Assembly: GCA_964512045.1 (NCBI GenBank)
Contig: CAZEJK010000041.1
Location: forward strand, 1 to 29,672
Length of the DNA: 29,672 bases
From: CAZEJK01 sp964512045
Lineage (GTDB): Bacteria > Acidobacteriota > Thermoanaerobaculia > Thermoanaerobaculales > Sulfomarinibacteraceae
Direction of reading: 5' to 3'
The position numbers and the translations under genes are program-made. Below, one piece after another: positions 15,119-21,877 of the stretch (its first letter is position 1; the number at the start of each line of letters is the position of its first letter). The notes under the pieces were generated by a model. That model searched no databases, had not been told where the DNA came from, and was given only the letters and a program-made list of their open reading frames with translations.

Positions 15119-16822
15119 ATGCTCGAGCGTCTGAGCGTACGTGGCCTCGGCATCATCGACCACGTCGAGCTGGAACCCGGACCCGGTCTGGTGGCCTTGA
15201 CCGGTGAGACCGGCGCTGGCAAGTCGTTGCTTGTGCAGTCGTTGAGTCTGCTGGCCGGCCAGCGCGCGTCGTCAGAGATGGTGCGGGAGGGGGAGCAGCG
15301 TCTGCGTGTGGAGGCCGTGTTCCGCGATGTCAGCACCGAGGTGCGCGAGGCAGTGGAGGTCCTGGGAGTTGCGGTTGACGAGGACCTGCTCGTGGTCCGT
15401 CGTGAGGTGACGGAGGAGGGGCGGAGCCGGGCGTGGATGAACGACACCACCGTCACCATGGGAGCCCTCCAGCAGTGGGCGAGCGTGACGCTTGCGGTGC
15501 ATGGTCAGCACGAGCAGTACGGCCTGGCGGACCCGCTGGTGCAGCGGCGGCTCGTCGACGAGTTTGCTGGACATCGGGATCTCCAGGTGCAGGTCGCCGA
15601 GAGGTGGCAGGCGTGGCGGGCCGCGGCCGACGAGCTGGCGGCGGTGCGCAGCGCACAGGCCAATCAGCGAGATCGGCTCGACACGATTGCGTTCCAGCTG
15701 GCCGAGATCGATGCGGTGGCGCCTGGCGCGGACGAGGACGAGCTGCTGCGCGGTCGGCGTGACGTGCTGCGGCACGCCGTACGCCTGTCGGAGCTGGGCG
15801 TGAGCGTGCTCGGACGGTTGACCGAGGGCGACAACGCGGTGTGCGATCAGCTCGCCCGTGCCCGCCGCGAGGTGCGCGAGATGGCCCAGCTCGGTCTCGA
15901 TGTGAGCGAGGCGGCGGATCGATTTGCGGAGATCGGCGTCGTTGCGGATGATGTCGTGCGCGAGCTGCAGGATCGGCTGGCGGACGTCATCTCGGACCCC
16001 GCCGAGCTGGAGTCGGTGGAGAGCAGGCTGCACCAGCTGGAGTCCCTGATGCTCAAGTACGGCTCTCCCCTGGCGAGCGTGCTCGAGCATCGGGATGCGT
16101 TGTCCGCCGAGCGCGACGAGCTCGGGTCTTTGGAGGATCGCCTGGCGCGTGCGCAGAGAGACGCCGAGGAAGCCCTGGCCGAGTACGCGGCTGCGGCCCG
16201 TCGGCTGCATGCGTCCCGGCTGGAGGCTGGCCGGGAGTTGCTCGCGCGGACGTCGGAGGTCCTGGAGCGGCTCGGAATGGCGGGAACCGAGCTCAACCTG
16301 CGGTGGTCACCGGTTGTCGACGAGACATCGCCCCTGACGTGGGACGGTGAGCCCGCGGACTTCGATCGTGACGGAGTGGAACGGTGCGAGCTGGAGATCT
16401 CCCCGAACCCGGGCGAGCCGCTGCTGCCCATGGCAAAGATCGCGTCCGGCGGCGAGCTGTCCCGGCTGCACCTGGCCTTGCGTACGGCGCTGCGTACGAC
16501 GCAGAAGACCGCGACGATGACGTTACTGTTCGACGAGGTGGACTCCGGGCTCGGCGGAGCGACGGCGGCGGCCCTCGGACGGCTTCTCGCGGATCTGGCG
16601 GGTGTCGACCAGGTGATGGTGGTGACCCATCTGCCGCAGGTGGCGGCTGCCGCGAATTGTCAGCTCAAGGTGGAGAAGGTGCGCTCGGGTGACCGGACGG
16701 TGACCGTGGTCCGTCGTCTGAGCGGCGCCGAAAGGGTCCACGAGGTGGCGCGCATGCTGGCCGGCGGCACGGTTGGCGACAGTGCCGTCGAGCATGCGCG
16801 GGCGCTGCTGGAGGAGTCATGA
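15119..16822 (+). CDS. recN: DNA repair protein RecN
   Basis: RecN is an SMC-like ATPase that acts in double-strand-break repair. The 567-aa product has the usual family length. It shows Walker A ALTGETGAGKSLLVQSL near residue 27, two long coiled-coil arms around a central hinge region (about 150-400), the ABC signature ASGGELSRLHLAL near 443, and Walker B TLLFDEVDSGLGG near 470, followed by the MVVTHLPQVAA His-loop. The ATG at 15119 begins exactly at MLERLSVRGLGIID, the conserved N-terminus; a longer frame upstream is a shadow of coaE. Its stop overlaps the tsaC-type gene as ATGA. Confidence 0.97.
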   Translation: MLERLSVRGLGIIDHVELEPGPGLVALTGETGAGKSLLVQSLSLLAGQRASSEMVREGEQRLRVEAVFRDVSTEVREAVEVLGVAVDEDLLVVRREVTEEGRSRAWMNDTTVTMGALQQWASVTLAVHGQHEQYGLADPLVQRRLVDEFAGHRDLQVQVAERWQAWRAAADELAAVRSAQANQRDRLDTIAFQLAEIDAVAPGADEDELLRGRRDVLRHAVRLSELGVSVLGRLTEGDNAVCDQLARARREVREMAQLGLDVSEAADRFAEIGVVADDVVRELQDRLADVISDPAELESVESRLHQLESLMLKYGSPLASVLEHRDALSAERDELGSLEDRLARAQRDAEEALAEYAAAARRLHASRLEAGRELLARTSEVLERLGMAGTELNLRWSPVVDETSPLTWDGEPADFDRDGVERCELEISPNPGEPLLPMAKIASGGELSRLHLALRTALRTTQKTATMTLLFDEVDSGLGGATAAALGRLLADLAGVDQVMVVTHLPQVAAAANCQLKVEKVRSGDRTVTVVRRLSGAERVHEVARMLAGGTVGDSAVEHARALLEES

Positions 16823-17412
16823 GACGGATCGAGCTCGTGTCGGATCGCGCTGTTCCCGCCGTGGCCGATGCGGTGGGCTCCGTGATCGCCGACGGTGGGG
16901 TGGTGCTGATTCCGACGGAGACATTCTACGGGTTGGCAGCAGATCCATGCTCCGAAGACGCTGTGCGGCGAGTTGCAGAGCTCAAGGACCGCCCGGGAGG
17001 GCAGCCGCTTCCGGTGGTGTGTGCGGACTGGCAGCAGGTCGAGAGCCTGGTGGAGATCCCCGCGATGTACCGGGTCCGGCTATCGCGCAGCTGGCCGGGC
17101 GCTTTGTCCGTGGTGGTCCGCTCACTCAGGCCATTTCCTGCGGGCCGCGCAGGCACACTGGCGGTGCGCATTCCAGCGATGGCGCGCCTGCGGGCGATCC
17201 TGTACCGCGTCGGACCCGTCACGGCCACGTCCGCGAACCGTCACCGTACCGCCCCGTGTCGGAGCGCGAACGACGCGTTGGAGTCGCTTGCCGGGGTGCC
17301 GGATCTGGTGGTCGATGCGGGTCCTACGGAAGGTCGGGTAGCAAGCACTTTGGTGGACCTGACCGTGGAGCCGGCGCGAGTGCTTCGGCCGGGTCCGGTG
17401 GCGTGGCTGTGA
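16819..17412 (+). CDS. tsaC: L-threonylcarbamoyladenylate synthase (TsaC/YwlC/Sua5 family)
   Basis: This 197-aa enzyme makes threonylcarbamoyl-AMP from threonine, bicarbonate and ATP for the t6A modification at position 37 of ANN-decoding tRNAs. It shows the family motifs VVLIPTETFYGLAADP, the KxR nucleotide-binding set in LKDRPGGQPLPVV, WPGALSVVV, TLAVRIP and VTATSANRH. Its length fits the short TsaC/YwlC form without the Sua5 C-terminal domain. The gene is translationally coupled to recN by ATGA overlap and is followed by a terminator-like hairpin at 17421. Confidence 0.92.
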   Translation: MRRIELVSDRAVPAVADAVGSVIADGGVVLIPTETFYGLAADPCSEDAVRRVAELKDRPGGQPLPVVCADWQQVESLVEIPAMYRVRLSRSWPGALSVVVRSLRPFPAGRAGTLAVRIPAMARLRAILYRVGPVTATSANRHRTAPCRSANDALESLAGVPDLVVDAGPTEGRVASTLVDLTVEPARVLRPGPVAWL

Positions 17413-17420
17413 GCAGAGAG

Positions 17421-17440
17421 CCGCTGGCTCGCAGCGGTTT
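17421..17440 (+). terminator. Terminator-like hairpin after tsaC
   Basis: CCGCTG (17421-17426) pairs perfectly with CAGCGG (17432-17437) around GCTCG and is followed by TTTCT. The T-run is short, but the hairpin lies 8 bp after the stop, where a terminator is expected. Confidence 0.55.
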
Positions 17441-17455
17441 CTGCCGGCTGTAGAG

Positions 17456-17659
17456 ATTTCCACAGGAAGTGTGGAAAACCCTGTGGAAAACCCTGTTGAA
17501 AGCTCATTAAGCCAGCGTAAACCAAGGGGTTGCTCGAACTGCACTCGATTGTGTGCACATTTCATAAGAGTCTTTTTTGCAGTTATTTGCGTCTATGCGA
17601 CTGAGTGAGCGGGACTTGCGCCATGATCGTCTCTTCGGAGTCTTCACAACTTCCACAAT
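17456..17659. other. Candidate replication origin: DnaA-box-like iterons and AT-rich segment
   Basis: TGTGGAAAA occurs at 17470-17478 and 17482-17490 with a 12-bp period, then a degenerate TGTTGAAAG at 17494-17502. The complement TTTTCCACA is one base from the DnaA-box consensus TTATCCACA. An opposed box, ATTTCCACA, lies at 17456-17464. After the boxes comes an AT-rich stretch (17541-17600, about 40% GC in a roughly two-thirds GC region) with TCTTTTTTGCAG, and further box-like CTTCACAAC and TTCCACAAT lie at 17643-17659. Box cluster beside an AT-rich unwinding region is the layout of oriC. The rest of the 526-bp gene-free gap (17660-17875) shows nothing else clear. dnaA and dnaN are not in view, so a DnaA-titrating site is an alternative. 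Confidence 0.5.
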
Positions 17660-17875
17660 CGTGGACGTTTTGCCGGTCTGTTGCGGCTTCGGCAGCCAAC
17701 GCGGTACGGATGGACTCGCTGCCCAAGCTGAGGTGTGCCGGCCGCCAGGGCGGTCGACCGCGACCGGTTCTTCAGTGCCGTCGACACTGCGACGACATCG
17801 CGGTGGATCGGTGTGGTGGGTCGAGACATTCTGTTCGAAGCGCTCGTCGTCGATCGTACCCATTTGCCGTGCTGA

Positions 17876-17904
17876 TTGCCGCTGTCGGTGCCGTGTGGTA
17901 GCGT
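17876..17904 (+). promoter_or_regulatory. Promoter of the carbonic anhydrase-hisS-aspS operon
   Basis: TTGCCG (17876-17881) and TAGCGT (17899-17904) are 17 bp apart. Transcription would start near 17911, leaving a short leader with the ribosome site GGGAGG at 17925-17930. Confidence 0.5.
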
Positions 17905-17938
17905 TACCAGCCCTGTGAGCTGACGGGAGGATGGCACC

Positions 17939-18496
17939 GTGTGGTTGGGCTCGATCAACGGAACCGGTCCGAAGCTTGCGCGCGGCGTGTACGTTGCGCC
18001 GACCGCCACGGTGATCGGTGATGTGACTGTGGGGGAGGACGCTTCGATTTGGTTTGGGAGTGTCGTGCGCGGCGACATCCATTGGGTTCGGATCGGTGCT
18101 CGGTGCAACCTCCAGGACGGCGCCATCGTGCATGTTGAGCGCGGCCAGTGGCCGACGGTCTTGGAGGACGACGTCAGCGTCGGTCACGCGGCGGTGATTC
18201 ACGGCTCTACGTTGCGCAGAGGCTGCCTGGTGGGGATCTCGGCGGTGGTGTTGAACGGCGCCGAGGTTGGCGAGGGCGCATTGGTGGCGGCGGGAGCGGT
18301 GGTCCGCGAGGGGTTCGTGGTGCCTCCGGGGACGCTGGTCGCGGGCGTGCCCGCGACGGTACGGCGCGAGCTCACCGCCCAGGAGCGACAGCGGATCGCC
18401 GCGACCTCCGAGAGCTACGTTCTGTACGCGCAGCAGATGCAGGACCCGACACGGAGCGAGGTGCAACGGGTTGCAACCGTTGAGGAGTCGACATGA
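17939..18496 (+). CDS. Gamma-carbonic anhydrase family protein
   Basis: This 185-aa left-handed beta-helix protein is of the YrdA/PaaY/CaiE type. Hexapeptide-repeat turns run from about residue 10 to 145. The three histidines expected at the metal site are present in NLQDGAIVHV and VSVGHAAVIHGSTL. It also has FGSVVRGDIHWVRIG, whose Arg and Asp are conserved in gamma-carbonic anhydrases. A helical tail follows. Carbonic anhydrase activity is plausible, but many members have no proven activity. The GTG at 17939 is preceded by GGGAGG with 8-nt spacing. Its stop overlaps hisS as ATGA, which ties it to aminoacyl-tRNA synthetase expression. Confidence 0.85.
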   Translation: MWLGSINGTGPKLARGVYVAPTATVIGDVTVGEDASIWFGSVVRGDIHWVRIGARCNLQDGAIVHVERGQWPTVLEDDVSVGHAAVIHGSTLRRGCLVGISAVVLNGAEVGEGALVAAGAVVREGFVVPPGTLVAGVPATVRRELTAQERQRIAATSESYVLYAQQMQDPTRSEVQRVATVEEST

Positions 18497-19776
18497 TCCA
18501 GCGTGTCAAGGGCACGCGCGATCTCATCCCGCCCCTGTCACGGCTGGTGGCAGCGGTCGAGGACGAGGCTCGGCGCGTGTTCGTTCGGTTCGGCTATGAG
18601 GAGATCCGACTGCCGATCCTGGAGCCGACAGAGCTGTTCGTCCGATCGGTGGGCGAGGAGACCGACATCGTCGGCAAGGAGATGTACACATTTGCGGATC
18701 GCAAGGGGCGCTCGTTGACCCTGCGGCCCGAAGGTACGGCGGGTGTTGCCCGTGCGTACCTCGAGAACGGGCTCGGCCAGTGGCCGCAGCCGGTCCGGGT
18801 GAGCTACCTGGGACCGATGTTCCGGTACGAGAAGATGCAGCGTGGCCGGTACCGGCAGTTCGACCAGATCGGTCTCGAGCTGCTCGGCGCCGCCACACCG
18901 CTCGCGGACCTGGAGGTGCTGCTGGCGCTGCACTCCTTCCTCGAGGCGCTGGGCTTCGACGATCTGGAGATCGTGCTCAACAACCTCGGCGATCCGGAGG
19001 ATCGGGCCCGGTTCGTCGATCTGCTGCGTGCCGAGCTCGAGCCGTGCAAAGAGATCCTGTGCAGCGACTGCCGACGACGGTGGGACACCAACCCGCTGAG
19101 GATTTTGGACTGCAAGGTGCCGTCGTGCCGTGAGGTGACGGTGCAGACCACGCCGATCGCAGACGTGGTCTCAGACGCCGCCCGTGCCCACGTGGACGAG
19201 CTGGAGAGTCTTCTGGATGCCATCGGCCTGCCGGTGCGCCGGGCGCCGCGTCTGGTCCGCGGTCTCGACTACTACGTACGCACCGTGTTCGAGGTGGTGT
19301 CACCGCAGCTCGGGGAGAGCACCGTGATCTGCGGTGGCGGACGGTACGATCGGCTCATCTCTGACCTTGGTGGCCCGGAGGTCCCTGGCATCGGCTTTGC
19401 CATCGGGACCGACCGGCTGGTGGAGATCGTGCCCGAGAGCTTCCGGAGCCGGGTGCTGGCCTGTCAGCCGGTGGCGATCGTGCCGGTGGCCGACGGTGCT
19501 GCGGCGTTGGCGGTTCGCCTGCTGCGCGAGCTGACGTGTGCGGGGGTGCATGTCCGCGTCGAGAACGTCGGCCGCTCCATGAAGTCGAGCATGAAGTGGA
19601 CCGGTAAGATCGGCGCGCGGGCGGTGCTGATTCTCGGTGACGACGAGGTGGCGACCGGGACGGTGACGGTTCGCGACCTGGAGCGCAGTGAGCAGCACCG
19701 GGTGGCGCTGGATGAGGCGGTTCGAGCCATCCTCGAGCTGCTCGGCGGTGACACGACGGCGCGAGAGGGGGCGTAG
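18493..19776 (+). CDS. hisS: Histidyl-tRNA synthetase
   Basis: This is a 427-aa class II synthetase that charges tRNA-His. It shows the N-terminal KGTRDLIPP motif, motif 1 region, LRPEGTAGVARAYLE, motif 2 PMFRYEKMQRGRYRQF, the histidine-specific LVRGLDYYVRTVFEV (HisA-type motif), GGGRYDRLISDLGG, motif 3 GIGFAIGTDRL and the C-terminal anticodon-binding domain (from about 330). The ATG overlaps the carbonic anhydrase stop, and the stop is directly followed by the aspS ATG with no spacing. hisS-aspS adjacency is common in several phyla. Confidence 0.98.
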   Translation: MIQRVKGTRDLIPPLSRLVAAVEDEARRVFVRFGYEEIRLPILEPTELFVRSVGEETDIVGKEMYTFADRKGRSLTLRPEGTAGVARAYLENGLGQWPQPVRVSYLGPMFRYEKMQRGRYRQFDQIGLELLGAATPLADLEVLLALHSFLEALGFDDLEIVLNNLGDPEDRARFVDLLRAELEPCKEILCSDCRRRWDTNPLRILDCKVPSCREVTVQTTPIADVVSDAARAHVDELESLLDAIGLPVRRAPRLVRGLDYYVRTVFEVVSPQLGESTVICGGGRYDRLISDLGGPEVPGIGFAIGTDRLVEIVPESFRSRVLACQPVAIVPVADGAAALAVRLLRELTCAGVHVRVENVGRSMKSSMKWTGKIGARAVLILGDDEVATGTVTVRDLERSEQHRVALDEAVRAILELLGGDTTAREGA

Positions 19777-21540
19777 ATGACAGGGCGGGCATGGGACCGA
19801 CGTTGGTGTGGCGATCTGCGCGCTGAGCAGATCGGGGAGCGGGTGGAGGTGTACGGCTGGGTGCGGCGCCGGCGCGATCTCGGTGGTCTGGTGTTCGCAG
19901 ATCTGCGGGATCGGACCGGTGTGCTCCAGCTGGTGTTCGAGGATGACATGGTGCCGGCTGGAGAGGAGCTTGGCAGTCAGGACGTCGTTCGGGCGGTCGG
20001 AAGGGTACGGGCTCGCGCCGAGGGCCAGACGAACATGGAGCTGGCAACTGGAGAGATCGAGGTCCTGGCCGCGGCCGAGACTCCGCCGTTCGTGGTCGAG
20101 GACGAGACCAACGCCTCCGAGGAGCTGCGCCTGACGCACCGTGCTCTCGATCTGCGTCGGCCCGGTCTGGCACGGAACCTCCAGCTTCGCCACAGGATCA
20201 CTCTCGAGATTCGCAAGTATCTCGATGAGAGAGGTTTCCTCGAGATCGAGACGCCGATTCTGACGCGTTCCACGCCGGAGGGCGCCCGCGATTTTCTGGT
20301 TCCTTCGCGGCTTCATCGCGGAGCGTTGTACGCGTTGCCGCAGTCGCCACAGCTGTTCAAGCAGCTGCTGCAGGTGGCCGGTGTCGGTCGGTACTTTCAG
20401 ATCGCGCGGTGCTTCCGCGATGAAGACCTTCGGGCGGACCGGCAGCCGGAGTTCACGCAGGTGGACGTGGAAGCATCGTTCATCGATGAAGAGGACATCT
20501 ACGCCCTGATCGAAGGGATGTTCGGTCAGGTGTTCCCGCTGGTGGGAATCGAGCCTCCGGAGCGCTTCCCGAGGATGACCTATCGCGATGCGATGGAACG
20601 ATTTGGAACAGACCGCCCGGACACGCGCTACGGGATGGAGCTGGTCGAGCTGGGTGCGGTCTCGGAGGGATGTGGGTTCAAGGTGCTCGAGACGGCAGCA
20701 GCCACCGGCCGAGTCAAGGGGATCGTCGTTCCCGGCGCTGCGGAGCTGTCGCGCAAGCAGCTCGACGGCCTGTCCGAGCTCGTCCGACCGTACGGGGCGC
20801 AGGGGGTCCTGTGGTTCAAGCTTGCGGACGGTACGGTGGCCTCGCCGGCAAAGAAGGTGCTGGGGGACGATGGTGTCCGGCGGTTCCTGGAGGCCGGCGG
20901 CGCGGAGGACGGCGACCTTCTGCTCGTCCTGGGAGGTCCGCAGCGGGTGGTGCTGGCCGCGTTGGGCGCCCTGCGCGGGCATCTTGCTCGCGAGCGCGGT
21001 CTGATCGATGCGCGCCGTCACGAGCTCGTGTGGGTCACCGACTTCCCGTTGCTCGAGTGGAGTGAGGAGGATCGCCGGTGGTTCGCCATGCACCACCCGT
21101 TCACCTCGCCTCGGCCGGAGGATATGGCCAAGCTGGTCACCGACCCCCATGCGGTGCGGGCGCGTGCCTACGACGTGGTCATGGATGGCGTCGAGCTCGG
21201 CGGGGGCTCGATCCGGATCCATCAGCCCGAGGTGCAGCGGAAGATGTTCGCGGCGCTCGGGATCTCTGACGAGGAGGCTCGCGACCGGTTCGGCTTCCTG
21301 CTCGAAGCGTTCCGTTACGGTGCGCCGCCGCATGGCGGTATCGCCCTTGGTCTCGACCGGATGCTGATGCTGATGGCCGGGTGCGAGTCGATCCGCGACG
21401 TGATCGCCTTTCCGAAGACCACCTCTGGCTCGTGCCTGCTGACCCGCGCGCCAGCACCGGTCGACAGCGACCAGCTGGCCGAGCTCGGCGTCGCGCTGAC
21501 CCGCAACGCTTCAGTTGACAGCGACACTGGCGACTGCTAG
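19777..21540 (+). CDS. aspS: Aspartyl-tRNA synthetase, bacterial type
   Basis: This is a 587-aa class II synthetase. An N-terminal OB-fold anticodon-binding domain (about 10-105, VYGWVRRRRDLGGLVFADLRD) precedes a catalytic core with ARCFRDEDLRADRQPEFTQVDVE (motif 2). The bacterial GAD-type insertion domain lies about 290-415. Motif 3 is GIALGLDRMLMLMAG, followed by DVIAFPKTTSG. The length matches bacterial AspRS. Whether it also charges tRNA-Asn cannot be judged from sequence reading alone. The last nine codons contain the promoter of the tRNA-Val locus: the TAG stop is the first half of its -10. Confidence 0.98.
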   Translation: MTGRAWDRRWCGDLRAEQIGERVEVYGWVRRRRDLGGLVFADLRDRTGVLQLVFEDDMVPAGEELGSQDVVRAVGRVRARAEGQTNMELATGEIEVLAAAETPPFVVEDETNASEELRLTHRALDLRRPGLARNLQLRHRITLEIRKYLDERGFLEIETPILTRSTPEGARDFLVPSRLHRGALYALPQSPQLFKQLLQVAGVGRYFQIARCFRDEDLRADRQPEFTQVDVEASFIDEEDIYALIEGMFGQVFPLVGIEPPERFPRMTYRDAMERFGTDRPDTRYGMELVELGAVSEGCGFKVLETAAATGRVKGIVVPGAAELSRKQLDGLSELVRPYGAQGVLWFKLADGTVASPAKKVLGDDGVRRFLEAGGAEDGDLLLVLGGPQRVVLAALGALRGHLARERGLIDARRHELVWVTDFPLLEWSEEDRRWFAMHHPFTSPRPEDMAKLVTDPHAVRARAYDVVMDGVELGGGSIRIHQPEVQRKMFAALGISDEEARDRFGFLLEAFRYGAPPHGGIALGLDRMLMLMAGCESIRDVIAFPKTTSGSCLLTRAPAPVDSDQLAELGVALTRNASVDSDTGDC

Positions 21541-21543
21541 GAT
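21515..21543 (+). promoter_or_regulatory. Consensus promoter for the tRNA-Val locus, inside the aspS 3' end
   Basis: TTGACA (21515-21520), a 17-bp spacer and TAGGAT (21538-21543) form the best sigma-70-type promoter in the window. It lies inside aspS; the stop codon TAG (21538-21540) is part of the -10. Transcription would start near 21550. Confidence 0.75.
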
Positions 21544-21549
21544 TCCGCT

Positions 21550-21572
21550 CCCTCACGTGAGGGTTGTTCTTT
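21550..21572 (+). terminator. Palindrome plus T-rich run after aspS
   Basis: CCCTCACGTGAGGG (21550-21563) is a perfect 14-bp palindrome that can form a 5-bp stem with an ACGT loop, followed by TTGTTCTTT. It can end aspS transcription. A transcript from the promoter at 21515-21543 would begin at or within the left arm, so the same hairpin would sit at its extreme 5' end. Confidence 0.5.
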
Positions 21573-21592
21573 GCAAGTGAATCGGGGACGAG

Positions 21593-21648
21593 GACAGGTT
21601 GGAGGTCGCCAGACCTCACCAAGAGCAGGCTTCGGCCGGTCACCTGTC
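21593..21648 (+). other. Structured leader upstream of the tRNA-Val pair
   Basis: GACAGGT (21593-21599) pairs with ACCTGTC (21642-21648). Enclosed are the hairpin GAGGTC-GCCA-GACCTC (21602-21617) and a TTCG-capped hairpin GGC-TTCG-GCC (21628-21637). Together these form a three-way junction in the RNA. It could be a 5' processing or stability element; no T-box or known riboswitch motif is seen. Confidence 0.4.
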
Positions 21649-21660
21649 GATAGCCCATCG

Positions 21661-21737
21661 AGGCGCGTAGCTCAGTTGGTTAGAGCGCTACGTTGACATC
21701 GTAGAGGTCAGCGGTTCGAGTCCGCTCGCGCCTACCA
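21661..21737 (+). tRNA. tRNA-Val (anticodon GAC)
   Basis: This 77-nt tRNA has acceptor AGGCGCG/CGCGCCT, D arm GCTC...GAGC, anticodon stem CTACG/CGTAG with loop TTGACAT (anticodon GAC), T arm AGCGG-TTCGAGT-CCGCT, discriminator A and encoded CCA. It reads GUC and probably GUU. The first pair is A1-U72, not the usual G1-C72. Confidence 0.95.
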
Positions 21738-21743
21738 ACGTTC

Positions 21744-21820
21744 AGGCGCGTAGCTCAGTTGGTTAGAGCGCATCCCTCACACGGATGAAGTCAGCGGTTC
21801 GAGTCCGCTCGCGCCTACCA
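21744..21820 (+). tRNA. tRNA-Val (anticodon CAC)
   Basis: This 77-nt tRNA lies 6 bp after the first. It is identical outside the anticodon arm and one variable-loop base. The anticodon stem is CATCC/GGATG with loop CTCACAC (anticodon CAC), and CCA is encoded. It reads GUG. The pair looks like a tandem duplication kept uniform by gene conversion. Confidence 0.95.
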
Positions 21821-21830
21821 GGCCATCGTA

Positions 21831-21857
21831 CCCCGGCTTCTTCTGCCGGGGTTTTTT
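21831..21857 (+). terminator. Rho-independent terminator between tRNA-Val genes and thrS
   Basis: CCCCGGC (21831-21837) pairs with GCCGGGG (21845-21851) around TTCTTCT and is followed by six T. It is the clearest terminator in the window. Only 20 bp lie between it and the thrS ATG, so no separate thrS promoter fits after it. Confidence 0.85.
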
Positions 21858-21877
21858 GCTGTAGTGAGGAGTCGAAG

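Noticed and set aside
17577..17918. 113-codon + strand frame in the origin-like gap
   Set aside because: Rich in Cys, Arg and Ser with no motif, no ribosome site and no coding-type codon pattern; overlaps the AT-rich segment and the downstream promoter.
19300..21333. Very long open frame on the - strand opposite hisS/aspS
   Set aside because: It mirrors two certain synthetase genes, is rich in Arg/His/Leu as expected of a GC-rich antisense shadow, and shows no domain.
21565..21660. T-box or amino-acid riboswitch before thrS/tRNA-Val
   Set aside because: No T-box signature sequence or specifier-loop structure is present; the structured leader is a different shape and precedes tRNA genes.
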